Source: Actibacterium naphthalenivorans
GTDB lineage: Bacteria; Pseudomonadota; Alphaproteobacteria; Rhodobacterales; Rhodobacteraceae
Direction: 5' to 3'
Assembly (NCBI RefSeq): GCF_014196965.1
Contig: NZ_JACIEQ010000003.1
Coordinates: 434,001 to 498,000, forward strand
DNA: 64,000 nt
Under the pieces are notes generated by a model. The model saw nothing but the letters and a program-made list of their open reading frames with translations, had not been told where the DNA came from and ran no database searches. The translations under genes were made by a program, and so were the position numbers. Of the stretch, positions 42,969 to 51,373 are shown piece by piece. How positions within the stretch are numbered: the first letter of the stretch is position 1; the number at the start of each line of letters is the position of its first letter.

Positions 42969-43015
42969 GACAGCATTCTGTCGCTTTACAAGCGTCGAAT
43001 TGACAGTATGCTGTC
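42969..43015. promoter_or_regulatory. pair of GACAG-N4-CTGTC boxes upstream of the gentisate operon
   Basis: GACAGCATTCTGTC (42969-42982) and GACAGTATGCTGTC (43002-43015), both perfect half-sites, are 33 bases apart. They lie between the divergent MarR gene and the first gene of the operon (ATG 43052), where a repressor would block both promoters. Confidence 0.75.
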
Positions 43016-43051
43016 GAATACGCGCAGCAAGAAACTCTCCGGGAGGAAACT

Positions 43052-43918
43052 ATGAAGATTTGCCGTTTTGGCGAAAACCGTTTTGGCGTGGTCACGGCTG
43101 ATGGCGTCGTGGATGTAACCGAGGTGTTCGCAGCGCTGCCTGCATCGGGATACCCCTTTCCGCGTCACGATGTGATGATCGCCGCGCTGCCCGACCTGTT
43201 GCCCAAGCTGGCAAAGTTCGTCGAGGGCGCTGATGTGATCCCGCTGGATCAGATCAAGCTGGACTTGCCAGTTGCCAACCCCGGCAAGCTTGTGGCCGCC
43301 CCGGTGAACTATGCCAAGCATCTGCAAGAGGTGCGCGATCAGGCCGAGCTGAACCATGCGAACGAGGCGCATATGCGCCAGATCAAAGATATCGGTCTGT
43401 TCCTCAAGGCCAACAGCTCGCTGATCGGGCCCGGCAAGGCGGTTGAGATTTCCCGCCCGGATCGCCGCAACGATCACGAGATCGAGCTGGCCGTGGTGAT
43501 CGGCAAGACCGGCAAGAACATCAGTGCCGCCGACGCGCTGGACTATGTCGCGGCCTATACGATCGGTCTGGACATGACCGTGCGCGGCCCCGAGGATCGC
43601 AGCTTTCGCAAATCGCTGGATACCTATTCGGTGCTCGGCCCCTGGCTGGTCACGGCCGACGAGATCCCCGATCCCGCGACGCTTGGCTTTGAACTGACGG
43701 TCAACGGCGAGACCCGGCAGAAAGCCCACACCAGCGATCTGGTGCTCAGCGTACCCGAGCTGATCGAATACGCCTCGAGCTTTTACACGCTGCACCCGGG
43801 CGATGTGATTTTCACCGGCACACCCGAAGGCGTGGGCCAGGTGCACGCGGGCGACACCATGCACGCGCAAATCGATCAAATTGGCGAATTGACCGTCGAA
43901 GTGACAGGGGTCGCCTAA
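43052..43918 (+). CDS. fumarylacetoacetate hydrolase-family protein, probable fumarylpyruvate/maleylpyruvate hydrolase
   Basis: FAH-superfamily hydrolase of 288 aa. The metal-binding residues are E143 and E145 in DHEIELAVVIG and D174 in IGLDMTVRG; the core VAAPVNYAKH and the C-terminal DVIFTGTPEGVGQV are typical. In a gentisate pathway the enzyme of this family splits fumarylpyruvate, or sometimes maleylpyruvate, into pyruvate and a C4 diacid. Because no maleylpyruvate isomerase gene is in the operon, direct maleylpyruvate hydrolysis is possible. It is the first gene behind the MarR boxes; GGGAGGAAA precedes the ATG. Confidence 0.85.
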   Translation: MKICRFGENRFGVVTADGVVDVTEVFAALPASGYPFPRHDVMIAALPDLLPKLAKFVEGADVIPLDQIKLDLPVANPGKLVAAPVNYAKHLQEVRDQAELNHANEAHMRQIKDIGLFLKANSSLIGPGKAVEISRPDRRNDHEIELAVVIGKTGKNISAADALDYVAAYTIGLDMTVRGPEDRSFRKSLDTYSVLGPWLVTADEIPDPATLGFELTVNGETRQKAHTSDLVLSVPELIEYASSFYTLHPGDVIFTGTPEGVGQVHAGDTMHAQIDQIGELTVEVTGVA

Positions 43919-43946
43919 GCGAGAGCCGGCCCGGAGGAGCAAGAAA

Positions 43947-45188
43947 ATGAGTGAACAGATTTCAACAGAAATTGTCATTATTGGCGGGGGGATCGGCGGT
44001 CTTGCGGCGGCCTATGCCCTGGCGCAGATCGGCAAATCGGTCTGTGTGCTGGAACAGGCGCCGGAATTTGCCGAAATCGGAGCGGGCATCCAGCTTGGGC
44101 CGAACAGCTATAAAATGTTTCAGCGACTGGGGATTGTCGATGACGTCAACGCCATCTCGGCCTTTCCCGACGATCTGCGGATGCGCGACAGCATCACCGG
44201 CGAATTCATCGCCCAGATCCCGGCCGCAGAGGATTTTCGCAAACGGTTCGGCTTCCCTTATGCGGTGATCCACCGTGCCGATCTGCACAAGACCTTTCTG
44301 AACAAATGCCTCGCATCGGCGAATGTCGATCTTCGGGTCAATTCGAAAATGACCGGGATCACGGAAACCGAAACCGGCGTGCGTGTCACGACCGAAGCCG
44401 GGCTGGTGATCGACGCCGACGCGCTGATCGGGGCCGATGGCATCTGGTCGAAAACCCGCGAGTTGATCGCCAACGACGGGCCGCCGCGCGTGTCGGGCCA
44501 TATCGCCTATCGCGCGGTTCTGCCGACCGAGGACGTGCCCGAAGAGCTGCGCACCAATTCCATGTGCCTATGGGCCGGGGAAAAGGCGCACCTGGTGCAA
44601 TATCCGCTGCGCGGCGGGGAATTGTATAACCTTGTCGCGGTGTTCCATTCGGACCGTTTTTCCGAAGGCTGGAACGATTTCGGCGATCCCGAAGAGCTGA
44701 AACTGCGCTTTGCCGACAAATGCCCCGAAGTGCGCACCCTGCTGGACAAGATCGAAAACTGGCGCATGTGGGTGCTCAACGACCGCGATCCGATCCGCGA
44801 GTGGGTCAAGGGACCGATGGCGCTTCTGGGCGATGCGGCGCATCCGATGCTGCAATACCTGGCGCAGGGGGCCAATATGGCCATTGAGGACGCCGTCTGT
44901 CTGGCCGACATGCTGGTCAATGAGAATGGCAATTACGAAGCCGCTTTCCTGCGGTATCGCGACGCGCGCTATCTGCGCACGACACGGGTTCAGATGACCG
45001 CGCGCCTCTATGGCGAGGTCTATCACGCCAGTGGCGCAACGCGCGACATGCGCAACGCTGAAATCAGCTCTTGGCCGATTGAAAAACACTATCTGGGAAT
45101 GAGCTGGATCTATGACATCTCGCCTACGTGGCGTGATGACGGGTCGGTGGAAGCGATAGGGGAGAATATCGCGACCGCCGCGCAATAA
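43947..45188 (+). CDS. FAD-dependent aromatic monooxygenase, 3-hydroxybenzoate 6-hydroxylase-like
   Basis: Single-component flavin hydroxylase of 413 aa. The FAD-binding GGGIGG is at residues 13-18, the NAD(P)H-linked ADGIWSKTRE segment lies mid-protein, and GDAAHPMLQYLAQGANMAIED is the second FAD site. Overall pattern and operon fit enzymes that para-hydroxylate 3-hydroxybenzoate to gentisate; salicylate hydroxylase-like activity is an alternative. The gentisate 1,2-dioxygenase in the same operon supports a gentisate product. Confidence 0.82.
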   Translation: MSEQISTEIVIIGGGIGGLAAAYALAQIGKSVCVLEQAPEFAEIGAGIQLGPNSYKMFQRLGIVDDVNAISAFPDDLRMRDSITGEFIAQIPAAEDFRKRFGFPYAVIHRADLHKTFLNKCLASANVDLRVNSKMTGITETETGVRVTTEAGLVIDADALIGADGIWSKTRELIANDGPPRVSGHIAYRAVLPTEDVPEELRTNSMCLWAGEKAHLVQYPLRGGELYNLVAVFHSDRFSEGWNDFGDPEELKLRFADKCPEVRTLLDKIENWRMWVLNDRDPIREWVKGPMALLGDAAHPMLQYLAQGANMAIEDAVCLADMLVNENGNYEAAFLRYRDARYLRTTRVQMTARLYGEVYHASGATRDMRNAEISSWPIEKHYLGMSWIYDISPTWRDDGSVEAIGENIATAAQ

Positions 45189-45239
45189 AACGACGCATAG
45201 GCACATATCATAACGTCGCTATCAGGGAGGAGAACGGCA

Positions 45240-46259
45240 ATGAAACGACGCGGATTTTTGCTTGGTTTCGCGCTGGCTGCCATGAGCGCAGGGGCCAGCT
45301 TTGCCCAGGAGGTGACCATTCGCTACAGCGAGTGGTTGCCGCCCACCTATTTCATCAACGAACGGGTGCTGTACCCGTATTTCGAGGAGATCGAAAAAGT
45401 GACCGAAGGCCGCGTGGTGGTCGAGGTTTCTGCTGGTCCGCTTGGACCGCCCCCACGCAACTATCAGATGGCAATGGATGGAATCGCGGATATGACCTGG
45501 GGGGTGCATGGGTTCACCCCCGGGACCTTCCCGCTGAGCGAAATGGTCGAACTGCCGTTTCATTCCACCGATGCCGCCAGCAATTCGGTCGCCTATTGGC
45601 GGGTTTTCAAAGACATTCTTGAACCCGCCAATATGCACCCCGGCGTTCATACCCTGGCGGTGCACACCCAGCCGCCGGGCCAGATGTTCAACAGTGTCCG
45701 GCCCATCAAAGACCCCAAAGATTTTGTCGGCTTGAAAATCAGATCGACCAATAGCTCCGTGGCGAGCGCCTTGGAAAATCTCGGGGCCACTCCGATCGGC
45801 ATTCCAGTGACCGAAATGCGCGAAGCTCTTGAAAAGGGCATCGTGGACGGGGTCTCGCTGTCCAACGATGCGATTTACAATTTTCGGGTGTCAGAATTCG
45901 TGAAATACGAAATGGCCATTCCCGGGGGGCTTTATAACGCCAGCATGTTCCTGGTGATGAACCTGGCGACCTGGAACAAGATTTCGCCCGAAGATCAGGC
46001 CGCCATCTCGGCCATCTCAGGCGAAGCATTGGCGCGCAAGATGGGCGAGGTCTGGCAAGCCGAACACGATGCCTCGGTCCCCAAATCCATCGCCGACGGG
46101 ATTGCCATCTCCGTGCCGGACGGGGCCTTGCTCGACTTTATCCATGGCGCGCTTGATCCGTTTGAGGACGCCTGGCTGGCCAAAGCCAAGGCCGCCGGAA
46201 TTGACGGGGCCCAAGCCCTGGAAGCCTACCGCGCGGCATCGGTGTCGGACAAGCCATGA
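45240..46259 (+). CDS. dctP: TRAP transporter substrate-binding protein DctP (second system)
   Basis: Periplasmic binding protein of 339 aa with a signal peptide MKRRGFLLGFALAAM... ending SFAQ. The mature part has VTIRYSEWLPPTYF and the conserved PPPRNYQMAMDGIADMTWG, close to the first DctP in this window. It should bind the aromatic acid used by this operon, perhaps a methoxy- or hydroxybenzoate. AGGGAGGAG precedes the ATG, and it overlaps dctQ by 4 bases. Confidence 0.91.
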   Translation: MKRRGFLLGFALAAMSAGASFAQEVTIRYSEWLPPTYFINERVLYPYFEEIEKVTEGRVVVEVSAGPLGPPPRNYQMAMDGIADMTWGVHGFTPGTFPLSEMVELPFHSTDAASNSVAYWRVFKDILEPANMHPGVHTLAVHTQPPGQMFNSVRPIKDPKDFVGLKIRSTNSSVASALENLGATPIGIPVTEMREALEKGIVDGVSLSNDAIYNFRVSEFVKYEMAIPGGLYNASMFLVMNLATWNKISPEDQAAISAISGEALARKMGEVWQAEHDASVPKSIADGIAISVPDGALLDFIHGALDPFEDAWLAKAKAAGIDGAQALEAYRAASVSDKP

Positions 46260-46771
46260 CCATGACACAGATCTTTCCGAAAGCCGTCCGGTCCCTTGAA
46301 GGGGCCGGGCGCATCACCGCAAGTGTTTTGATGGCCATGCTGGTGGTCATCACCTTTGTCGATGTCGTCGGACTCCAGTTCGGCCACCCGATTGCCTTTG
46401 CCTTCGAATTCACCAAGGTCTGCGTGGGCGCGATGTTCTACGTCGGATTGCCACTGGTCACGTTGCGCCGCGAACATATCTGCGTGGATCTCGTGCCAAT
46501 CTCGCCGGGATCGAAACTCGGGATCGGTGTCACGGCGGCTGTCGATCTGCTCTCGGCCGGGCTGATTGCCCTGGTCGCCAAACAGCTTTGGGCACAGGCG
46601 CAGACGCTGGAGATGTTCAACACGGTGATGATGTTCACCCGCTGGCCGATTGCGCCGATGGTACGCGTCATGGCGGTTTTGGCGGCACTCACGGCCATGA
46701 TCTGTCTGGTTCAGGGGCTTTCGCGCGTCTTTCCCACGCGCCATCCCCGCTCAACGGGGGGCAACACATGA
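46256..46771 (+). CDS. dctQ: TRAP transporter small permease DctQ (second system)
   Basis: Membrane protein of 171 aa with four hydrophobic helices (about residues 20-40, 50-72, 95-115 and 135-157) and LVTLRREHICVDLVP after the second, the DctQ pattern. It overlaps dctP and dctM by 4 bases each. A second ATG two codons downstream is an alternative start. Confidence 0.89.
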   Translation: MTMTQIFPKAVRSLEGAGRITASVLMAMLVVITFVDVVGLQFGHPIAFAFEFTKVCVGAMFYVGLPLVTLRREHICVDLVPISPGSKLGIGVTAAVDLLSAGLIALVAKQLWAQAQTLEMFNTVMMFTRWPIAPMVRVMAVLAALTAMICLVQGLSRVFPTRHPRSTGGNT

Positions 46772-48057
46772 TCGTTCTCATTGGGTTTATCTGTCTCTTT
46801 GCCCTGCTGTTGATCCGGGTGCCGATCGGCTTTGCGCTTGGTCTTGTCGGCGCGACGGGGTTCGGGTGGATCGTCGGCCTTTCACCCGCGTTGAAAAGCA
46901 TCGGCACCGTCGCCTCAGACACGGTGATGAGCTATGATTTCGCCGTCATCCCGATGTTCATCCTGATGGGCAATCTCATTGCGCGCTCCGGCATCTCCGA
47001 TGATCTCTACGCCGCCTCGCAGACTTGGTTCGGCGGGATGCGCCGCGGGCTTGCCATCGCCACGATTGCCTCCTGCGGCGGGTTCAGCGCGGTCTGTGGG
47101 TCAAGCCTTGCAACGGCGGCCACCATGGCGCGTGTCGCCGTGCCGCCGATGCGATCCTACCAGTATTCCGATGCCGTGGCGGCGGGATCGGTGGCGGCAG
47201 GGGGCACACTTGGCATCCTCATTCCACCCAGCATCGCGCTCGTGCTCTACGGGATCATGACCGAAAGCGACATCGGCGCGTTGTTTGCCGCCGGGGTGTT
47301 GCCCGGCCTGTTGGGAATCGTGCTCTACATGGCGGCGATCTCGGTCTGGGTACGTTTTAACCCCTCCATCGGCCCGGCGGCACAACGTGCCAGCTTTGCG
47401 GACAAACTGGCCTCGCTTCAGGGCATCATCGGTATCCTGTTGCTGTTCACCCTGGTGATGGGCGGGCTGTATCTTGGGCTGTTCACCCCGACAGAAGCCG
47501 CAGGGATCGGCTCTGCCGGAGCCCTGGTGATCGCCCTCGCCCGTGGGCGGATGAATGTCCGTAAGCTGCTGGATACGCTCTACGATTCCGCACGCACCTC
47601 GGTCGCACTTCTGACCATTCTGATCGGCGCGATCCTGTTTGCCAACTTCATGAACGTGGCGCGCCTGCCACAGGATCTGGGCGCCTGGGTGATGGATATG
47701 AACCTGTCGCCGATGATGGTGATCAGCATGATCGTTCTGATCTACGTGGTTCTGGGATGTTTCCTTGAATCGATCTCGATGATGCTTCTGACCGTGCCGA
47801 TCTTTTACCCGATCGTCGCCTCGCTTGGCTTCGATCTGGTGTGGTTCGGGATCGTGGTCATCGTCGTGATCGAAATCTCGATGATCACGCCGCCGGTGGG
47901 CATGAACATCTTTGTTCTGCGCAGCGTGTTGCCGGACATTCCCACCGCGACGATCTTTCGCGGCGTCTTGCCGTTTATCGCGGCGGATGTGATCCGCGCC
48001 GCGCTTTTGATCGCCTTTCCGATCATCGCACTATGGCTGCCAAATCTGATGCACTAG
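46768..48057 (+). CDS. dctM: TRAP transporter large permease DctM (second system)
   Basis: Large TRAP permease of 429 aa, about twelve hydrophobic segments. Segments VPIGFALGLVGATG, CGGFSAVCGSSLATAATM, GGTLGILIPPSIAL, FTPTEAAG and the end region ITPPVGMNIFVLRS are typical of DctM and close to the first DctM. The ATG at 46768 was chosen at the 4-base overlap with dctQ. It completes the second TRAP importer, placed between the hydroxylase and the O-demethylase genes. Confidence 0.93.
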   Translation: MIVLIGFICLFALLLIRVPIGFALGLVGATGFGWIVGLSPALKSIGTVASDTVMSYDFAVIPMFILMGNLIARSGISDDLYAASQTWFGGMRRGLAIATIASCGGFSAVCGSSLATAATMARVAVPPMRSYQYSDAVAAGSVAAGGTLGILIPPSIALVLYGIMTESDIGALFAAGVLPGLLGIVLYMAAISVWVRFNPSIGPAAQRASFADKLASLQGIIGILLLFTLVMGGLYLGLFTPTEAAGIGSAGALVIALARGRMNVRKLLDTLYDSARTSVALLTILIGAILFANFMNVARLPQDLGAWVMDMNLSPMMVISMIVLIYVVLGCFLESISMMLLTVPIFYPIVASLGFDLVWFGIVVIVVIEISMITPPVGMNIFVLRSVLPDIPTATIFRGVLPFIAADVIRAALLIAFPIIALWLPNLMH

Positions 48058-48102
48058 CGCCCGAAGAGGAGAGCGGGCGCCCAACCCTAGGGAGGAGAGA
48101 AA

Positions 48103-49152
48103 ATGACCCAAAGAAGTTTTCCGCTGAACGCCTGGTATGTCGCGGCATGGAACTATGAGGTGAAAAAGGGCGCAATGCTCGCGCGTACGATCTGTGAAAA
48201 ACCATTGGTGTTCTATCGCAAGGCCGATGGCACCGCCGTGGTGATGGATGATGCCTGCTGGCACCGGCTTGCCCCCCTGTCCAAAGGGCGGCTTGCGGGC
48301 GATAACGTGGTGTGCCCCTATCACGGGTTGGTCTATGAACCCGGCGGGCGCTGTGTGCATATGCCCTCGCAGGAGACCATCAACCCGTCTGCGGCGGTGC
48401 GGACATACCCGCTGGTCGAGCGCCACCGCTATCTTTGGATCTGGATGGGCGATCCGGCGCTGGCCGATGTGGATCTGGTGCCCGATCTGCACTGGAACGA
48501 CGATCCGGAGTGGACCGGCGACGGCACTTTGATCGAGCTGAAGGCGAATTACCTGCTGGGCATCGACAACCTGATGGACCTGACGCACGAGACCTTCGTG
48601 CATGACGGTTCCATCGGCAATGATGCGGTGGCCGAGGCGCCGTTCAGCGTGACCCATGGTGAACGGTCGGCCCGGGTGACGCGCTGGATCCTGAACCAGG
48701 ACCCGCCGCCTTTCTGGGGCGCGCAGCTTGGGGTGCCGGGGCCGGTGGACCGCTGGCAGATCATCAATTTTCTGGCGCCCAGCAGTGTGGCGCTGGATGT
48801 CGGGGTGGCCGTGGCCGGCACCGGTGCGCCCGGAGGCAATCGGTCGCAGGGGGTGAATGGCTATATCGTCAACTCAATCACCCCCGCGACGGAGACCACG
48901 TCGCATTACTTCTGGTCCGCCAACCGCAATTTCAAGCTGGGCGATATGAGCCTGACCACGGCGTGGCGCAATGCCGTGGCCGGGATTTTCAAACAGGACG
49001 AAGACATTCTCGAACTGCAACAGGAGGCCATCGCCCGCAATCCCGACAAGGAGTTCTATGACCTCAACATCGATGCGGGCGGCATGTGGGCGCGGCGCAA
49101 GGTGAGCGAGATGATCGACGCGGAAACGGCGGGTCTGCGCCGTGTCGGCTAA
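48103..49152 (+). CDS. Rieske non-haem iron O-demethylase/monooxygenase, VanA-like
   Basis: Oxygenase component of 349 aa. The Rieske ligands are C52, H54, C71 and H74; the mononuclear iron site is N156, D159, H162 and H167 in NLMDLTHETFVH. Size and motif spacing match VanA-type aromatic O-demethylases that turn a methoxybenzoate into the hydroxybenzoate plus formaldehyde. The reductase is encoded 42 bases downstream. Because the operon leads to gentisate through a 3-hydroxybenzoate 6-hydroxylase-like enzyme, 3-methoxybenzoate is a better guess than vanillate (inference). Confidence 0.86.
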   Translation: MTQRSFPLNAWYVAAWNYEVKKGAMLARTICEKPLVFYRKADGTAVVMDDACWHRLAPLSKGRLAGDNVVCPYHGLVYEPGGRCVHMPSQETINPSAAVRTYPLVERHRYLWIWMGDPALADVDLVPDLHWNDDPEWTGDGTLIELKANYLLGIDNLMDLTHETFVHDGSIGNDAVAEAPFSVTHGERSARVTRWILNQDPPPFWGAQLGVPGPVDRWQIINFLAPSSVALDVGVAVAGTGAPGGNRSQGVNGYIVNSITPATETTSHYFWSANRNFKLGDMSLTTAWRNAVAGIFKQDEDILELQQEAIARNPDKEFYDLNIDAGGMWARRKVSEMIDAETAGLRRVG

Positions 49153-49194
49153 GCCCATAGGGGGAAGGGCCCCAAGCGCGGAAAGGAGTGAAAC

Positions 49195-50184
49195 ATGCAA
49201 GCGACACAGCTGAACACCACCGCCACCGTGGTCGAAACGCGTGAGATCGCAAAGGGCATCCGCTTGCTGCGCTTTGCGATCGCCGGAGACCCGATTTCGG
49301 TCGAGGCGGGCGCGCATGTGACCTTTGCCCTGCCCCATGACGGGCAGTTGATCCACCGGTCCTATTCCGTGGTCGATGACGGGCAGGGGCCTGACATGTT
49401 GACGGTCGCGGTGAAACTGGAACCCGCCAGCAAGGGTGGTTCCGCCGCCATGTGGCGCCTTTCGGTGGGGGATCAAATCCAGCTTACGGGCAACGACAAC
49501 TCCATGCCCGTGAGCTACGGCGCACAGACATATGTCGTGGTGGCGGGCGGGATCGGCATCACGCCGATGACCGGGGTGGCCCGAACACTGCGCAAAACCG
49601 GCAAGTCGGTCACGATGCACTATTGTGCCCGCGCGCCGGAGGAGGCCGCCTTTGTCGATCTGATGCAGGACCTGTTGGGCGATGACCTGACACTGCATTA
49701 CGCCAGCGCGGGGGCGACGCTCGATACCAAGGCACTGGTCGCGGCTTTGGACAGGGCGACCATCCTCTACATGTGTGGCCCGATGGGCCTGACCGAGGCG
49801 ATCAAATCCGCCTGGGCCGAACACGGGTTGCCGCCGCAGAACCTGCGCTATGAGACCTTTGGCAACTCGGGCACCCGGCCCACGCGGCCGTTCACCGTGC
49901 ATGTCGAGGAAAGCGACCGCACCGTCGAAGTGGGGGAGGGTCAGACCCTGCTCGATGCGCTGCTGGAGAGCGGACACCAAGTGCTCAGCGATTGCCGCAA
50001 AGGCGAATGCGGGCTGTGCAAGGTCGTGGTGCACGCGGCGGATGCCGAGATCGACCACCGCGATGTGTTTCTCAGCGACCGGGAACGCGCGGCGGCCGAC
50101 TGTCTTTGCAGCTGCGTGTCGCGGCTTCCCGGCGGGCACATGTCCATCCGGATCGACGGTATTCCCCATGGCCGATCCGATTAA
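49195..50184 (+). CDS. VanB-like reductase of the Rieske oxygenase
   Basis: Single-chain reductase of 329 aa in the phthalate-dioxygenase-reductase order: flavin domain (HRSYSVVDDG), NAD domain (VVAGGIGITPMTG and YMCGPMGLTEAI) and a C-terminal plant-type [2Fe-2S] domain with cysteines in CRKGECGLCKV and CLCSC. It carries electrons from NADH to the VanA-like oxygenase encoded just upstream. The next gene is gentisate 1,2-dioxygenase, 30 bases downstream. Confidence 0.9.
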   Translation: MQATQLNTTATVVETREIAKGIRLLRFAIAGDPISVEAGAHVTFALPHDGQLIHRSYSVVDDGQGPDMLTVAVKLEPASKGGSAAMWRLSVGDQIQLTGNDNSMPVSYGAQTYVVVAGGIGITPMTGVARTLRKTGKSVTMHYCARAPEEAAFVDLMQDLLGDDLTLHYASAGATLDTKALVAALDRATILYMCGPMGLTEAIKSAWAEHGLPPQNLRYETFGNSGTRPTRPFTVHVEESDRTVEVGEGQTLLDALLESGHQVLSDCRKGECGLCKVVVHAADAEIDHRDVFLSDRERAAADCLCSCVSRLPGGHMSIRIDGIPHGRSD

Positions 50185-50214
50185 CATCACAAGACACAAA
50201 AAAGGAGCAAACCA

Positions 50215-51261
50215 ATGACAACGGCAGAATTTCCAAAAGACCGTCAGGCGTTTTATGACAAGCTGACCCCCGGTTCGCTGGCCCCTTTGTGGGAGCGCCT
50301 GAAAGGGCTGGTGCCGCCAGAGCCGCGCAACAAGACTCGGCCCTATGTCTGGCCCTACACCGAGGTGCGGCCTCTGTTGCTGGAGGCGGGCGATCTTCTG
50401 ACCGCCGAAGAAGCCGAGCGCCGCGTGTTGGTGTTCGAAAACCCCGCCTTCGAGGGCACATCCCGGATCAACTCGACGCTTTATGCGGGGATGCAGCTGA
50501 TCCTGCCCGGCGAAACCGCCCCGGCGCATAAACACGCCGCCGGTGCGTTGCGTTTCGTGCTGGAAAGCAACGGCGGCTATACCACCGTGGATGGCGAGCG
50601 CAGCGAAATGCATCGTGGTGACGTGGTGATCACGCCGGGCGGCACCTTCCACGACCACGGCCATGACGGCGAAGGCCCCGTCATCTGGGTCGATGCGCTG
50701 GACGTGCCGCTGGTGAACTTCTTTGAGTGCGGGTTCTCCGAAGAACTGCCCGACGCGCAGCAGGAAATCACCAAGAAGAATGGCCATTCGACGGCGGAAT
50801 TCGGTTCGGGCATGTTGCCGATGGACCCGATTTCACCGTTCGGCGCCAACTCGCCGGTGTTTGCCTACCCCTATGATCGCGCGCGCAATGCGCTGTTCGC
50901 GCTCAAGGAGTCGGTGCGTCCCGACCCTTATTTCGGCTATGCGCTGCGCTATGCCAACCCGCTGGACGGCGGTTGGGTGATGCCGATGATCGCGGCCTGG
51001 CTGGCCTACCTTCCCGAAGGCTTCTCGACCGCGCCCTACCGAGCCACCGACAATCAGGCGATGGTGGTGTCCGAAGGGCATGTCAGCATCGAGATCAATG
51101 GCGAGACCTTCGATCTCGGGCCGAATGACGTGATCGCGCTGCCGGGCTGGACCTGGCGCACGATGCGTGCCAGCGACGATGCGGTCATGTTCTTCTTCTC
51201 CGATCGCAGCGCGCAGGAAAAGCTGGGCCTGTGGAAGGAAGAGCGCGGCAACGCGGGCTGA
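50215..51261 (+). CDS. gentisate 1,2-dioxygenase
   Basis: Bicupin ring-cleavage enzyme of 348 aa that opens gentisate to maleylpyruvate. The Fe(II) ligands in the N-terminal cupin are H105 and H107 (PAHKHAAGALRFVLE) and H146 (GGTFHDHGHD), with the 41-residue spacing seen in the structurally known Silicibacter enzyme. The C-terminal cupin repeats the fold (SEGHVSIEINGETFDLGPNDV). It is the last gene of the operon and is followed by a strong bidirectional terminator. Confidence 0.92.
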   Translation: MTTAEFPKDRQAFYDKLTPGSLAPLWERLKGLVPPEPRNKTRPYVWPYTEVRPLLLEAGDLLTAEEAERRVLVFENPAFEGTSRINSTLYAGMQLILPGETAPAHKHAAGALRFVLESNGGYTTVDGERSEMHRGDVVITPGGTFHDHGHDGEGPVIWVDALDVPLVNFFECGFSEELPDAQQEITKKNGHSTAEFGSGMLPMDPISPFGANSPVFAYPYDRARNALFALKESVRPDPYFGYALRYANPLDGGWVMPMIAAWLAYLPEGFSTAPYRATDNQAMVVSEGHVSIEINGETFDLGPNDVIALPGWTWRTMRASDDAVMFFFSDRSAQEKLGLWKEERGNAG

Positions 51262-51315
51262 TCCGATCGGGCAAGGGGGCGGTTCTGGCCGCCCTTTCAC
51301 GCCCGGCCTGAAACA

Positions 51316-51353
51316 AAAAGACCCGGACGATCCAGTGATCGTCCGGGTCTTTT
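51316..51353. terminator. bidirectional intrinsic terminator
   Basis: A perfect 16-bp inverted repeat, AAAAGACCCGGACGAT and its complement, encloses a 6-base loop (CCAGTG). The A-run on one side and T-run on the other let it terminate both the plus-strand gentisate operon and the convergent minus-strand aldehyde dehydrogenase gene. Confidence 0.95.
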
Positions 51354-51373
51354 CATGCCGTGGAGCGGTGGCT

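Noticed and set aside
48103-50184. Assignment of the Rieske pair as vanillate demethylase VanAB
   Set aside because: Motifs fit the family, but the operon leads to gentisate, not protocatechuate, so the specific name was not used.
48874-50787. 637-codon open frame on the minus strand opposite the VanA/VanB-like and gentisate dioxygenase genes
   Set aside because: The plus-strand genes carry complete metal-site motifs; the minus frame is an antisense shadow.
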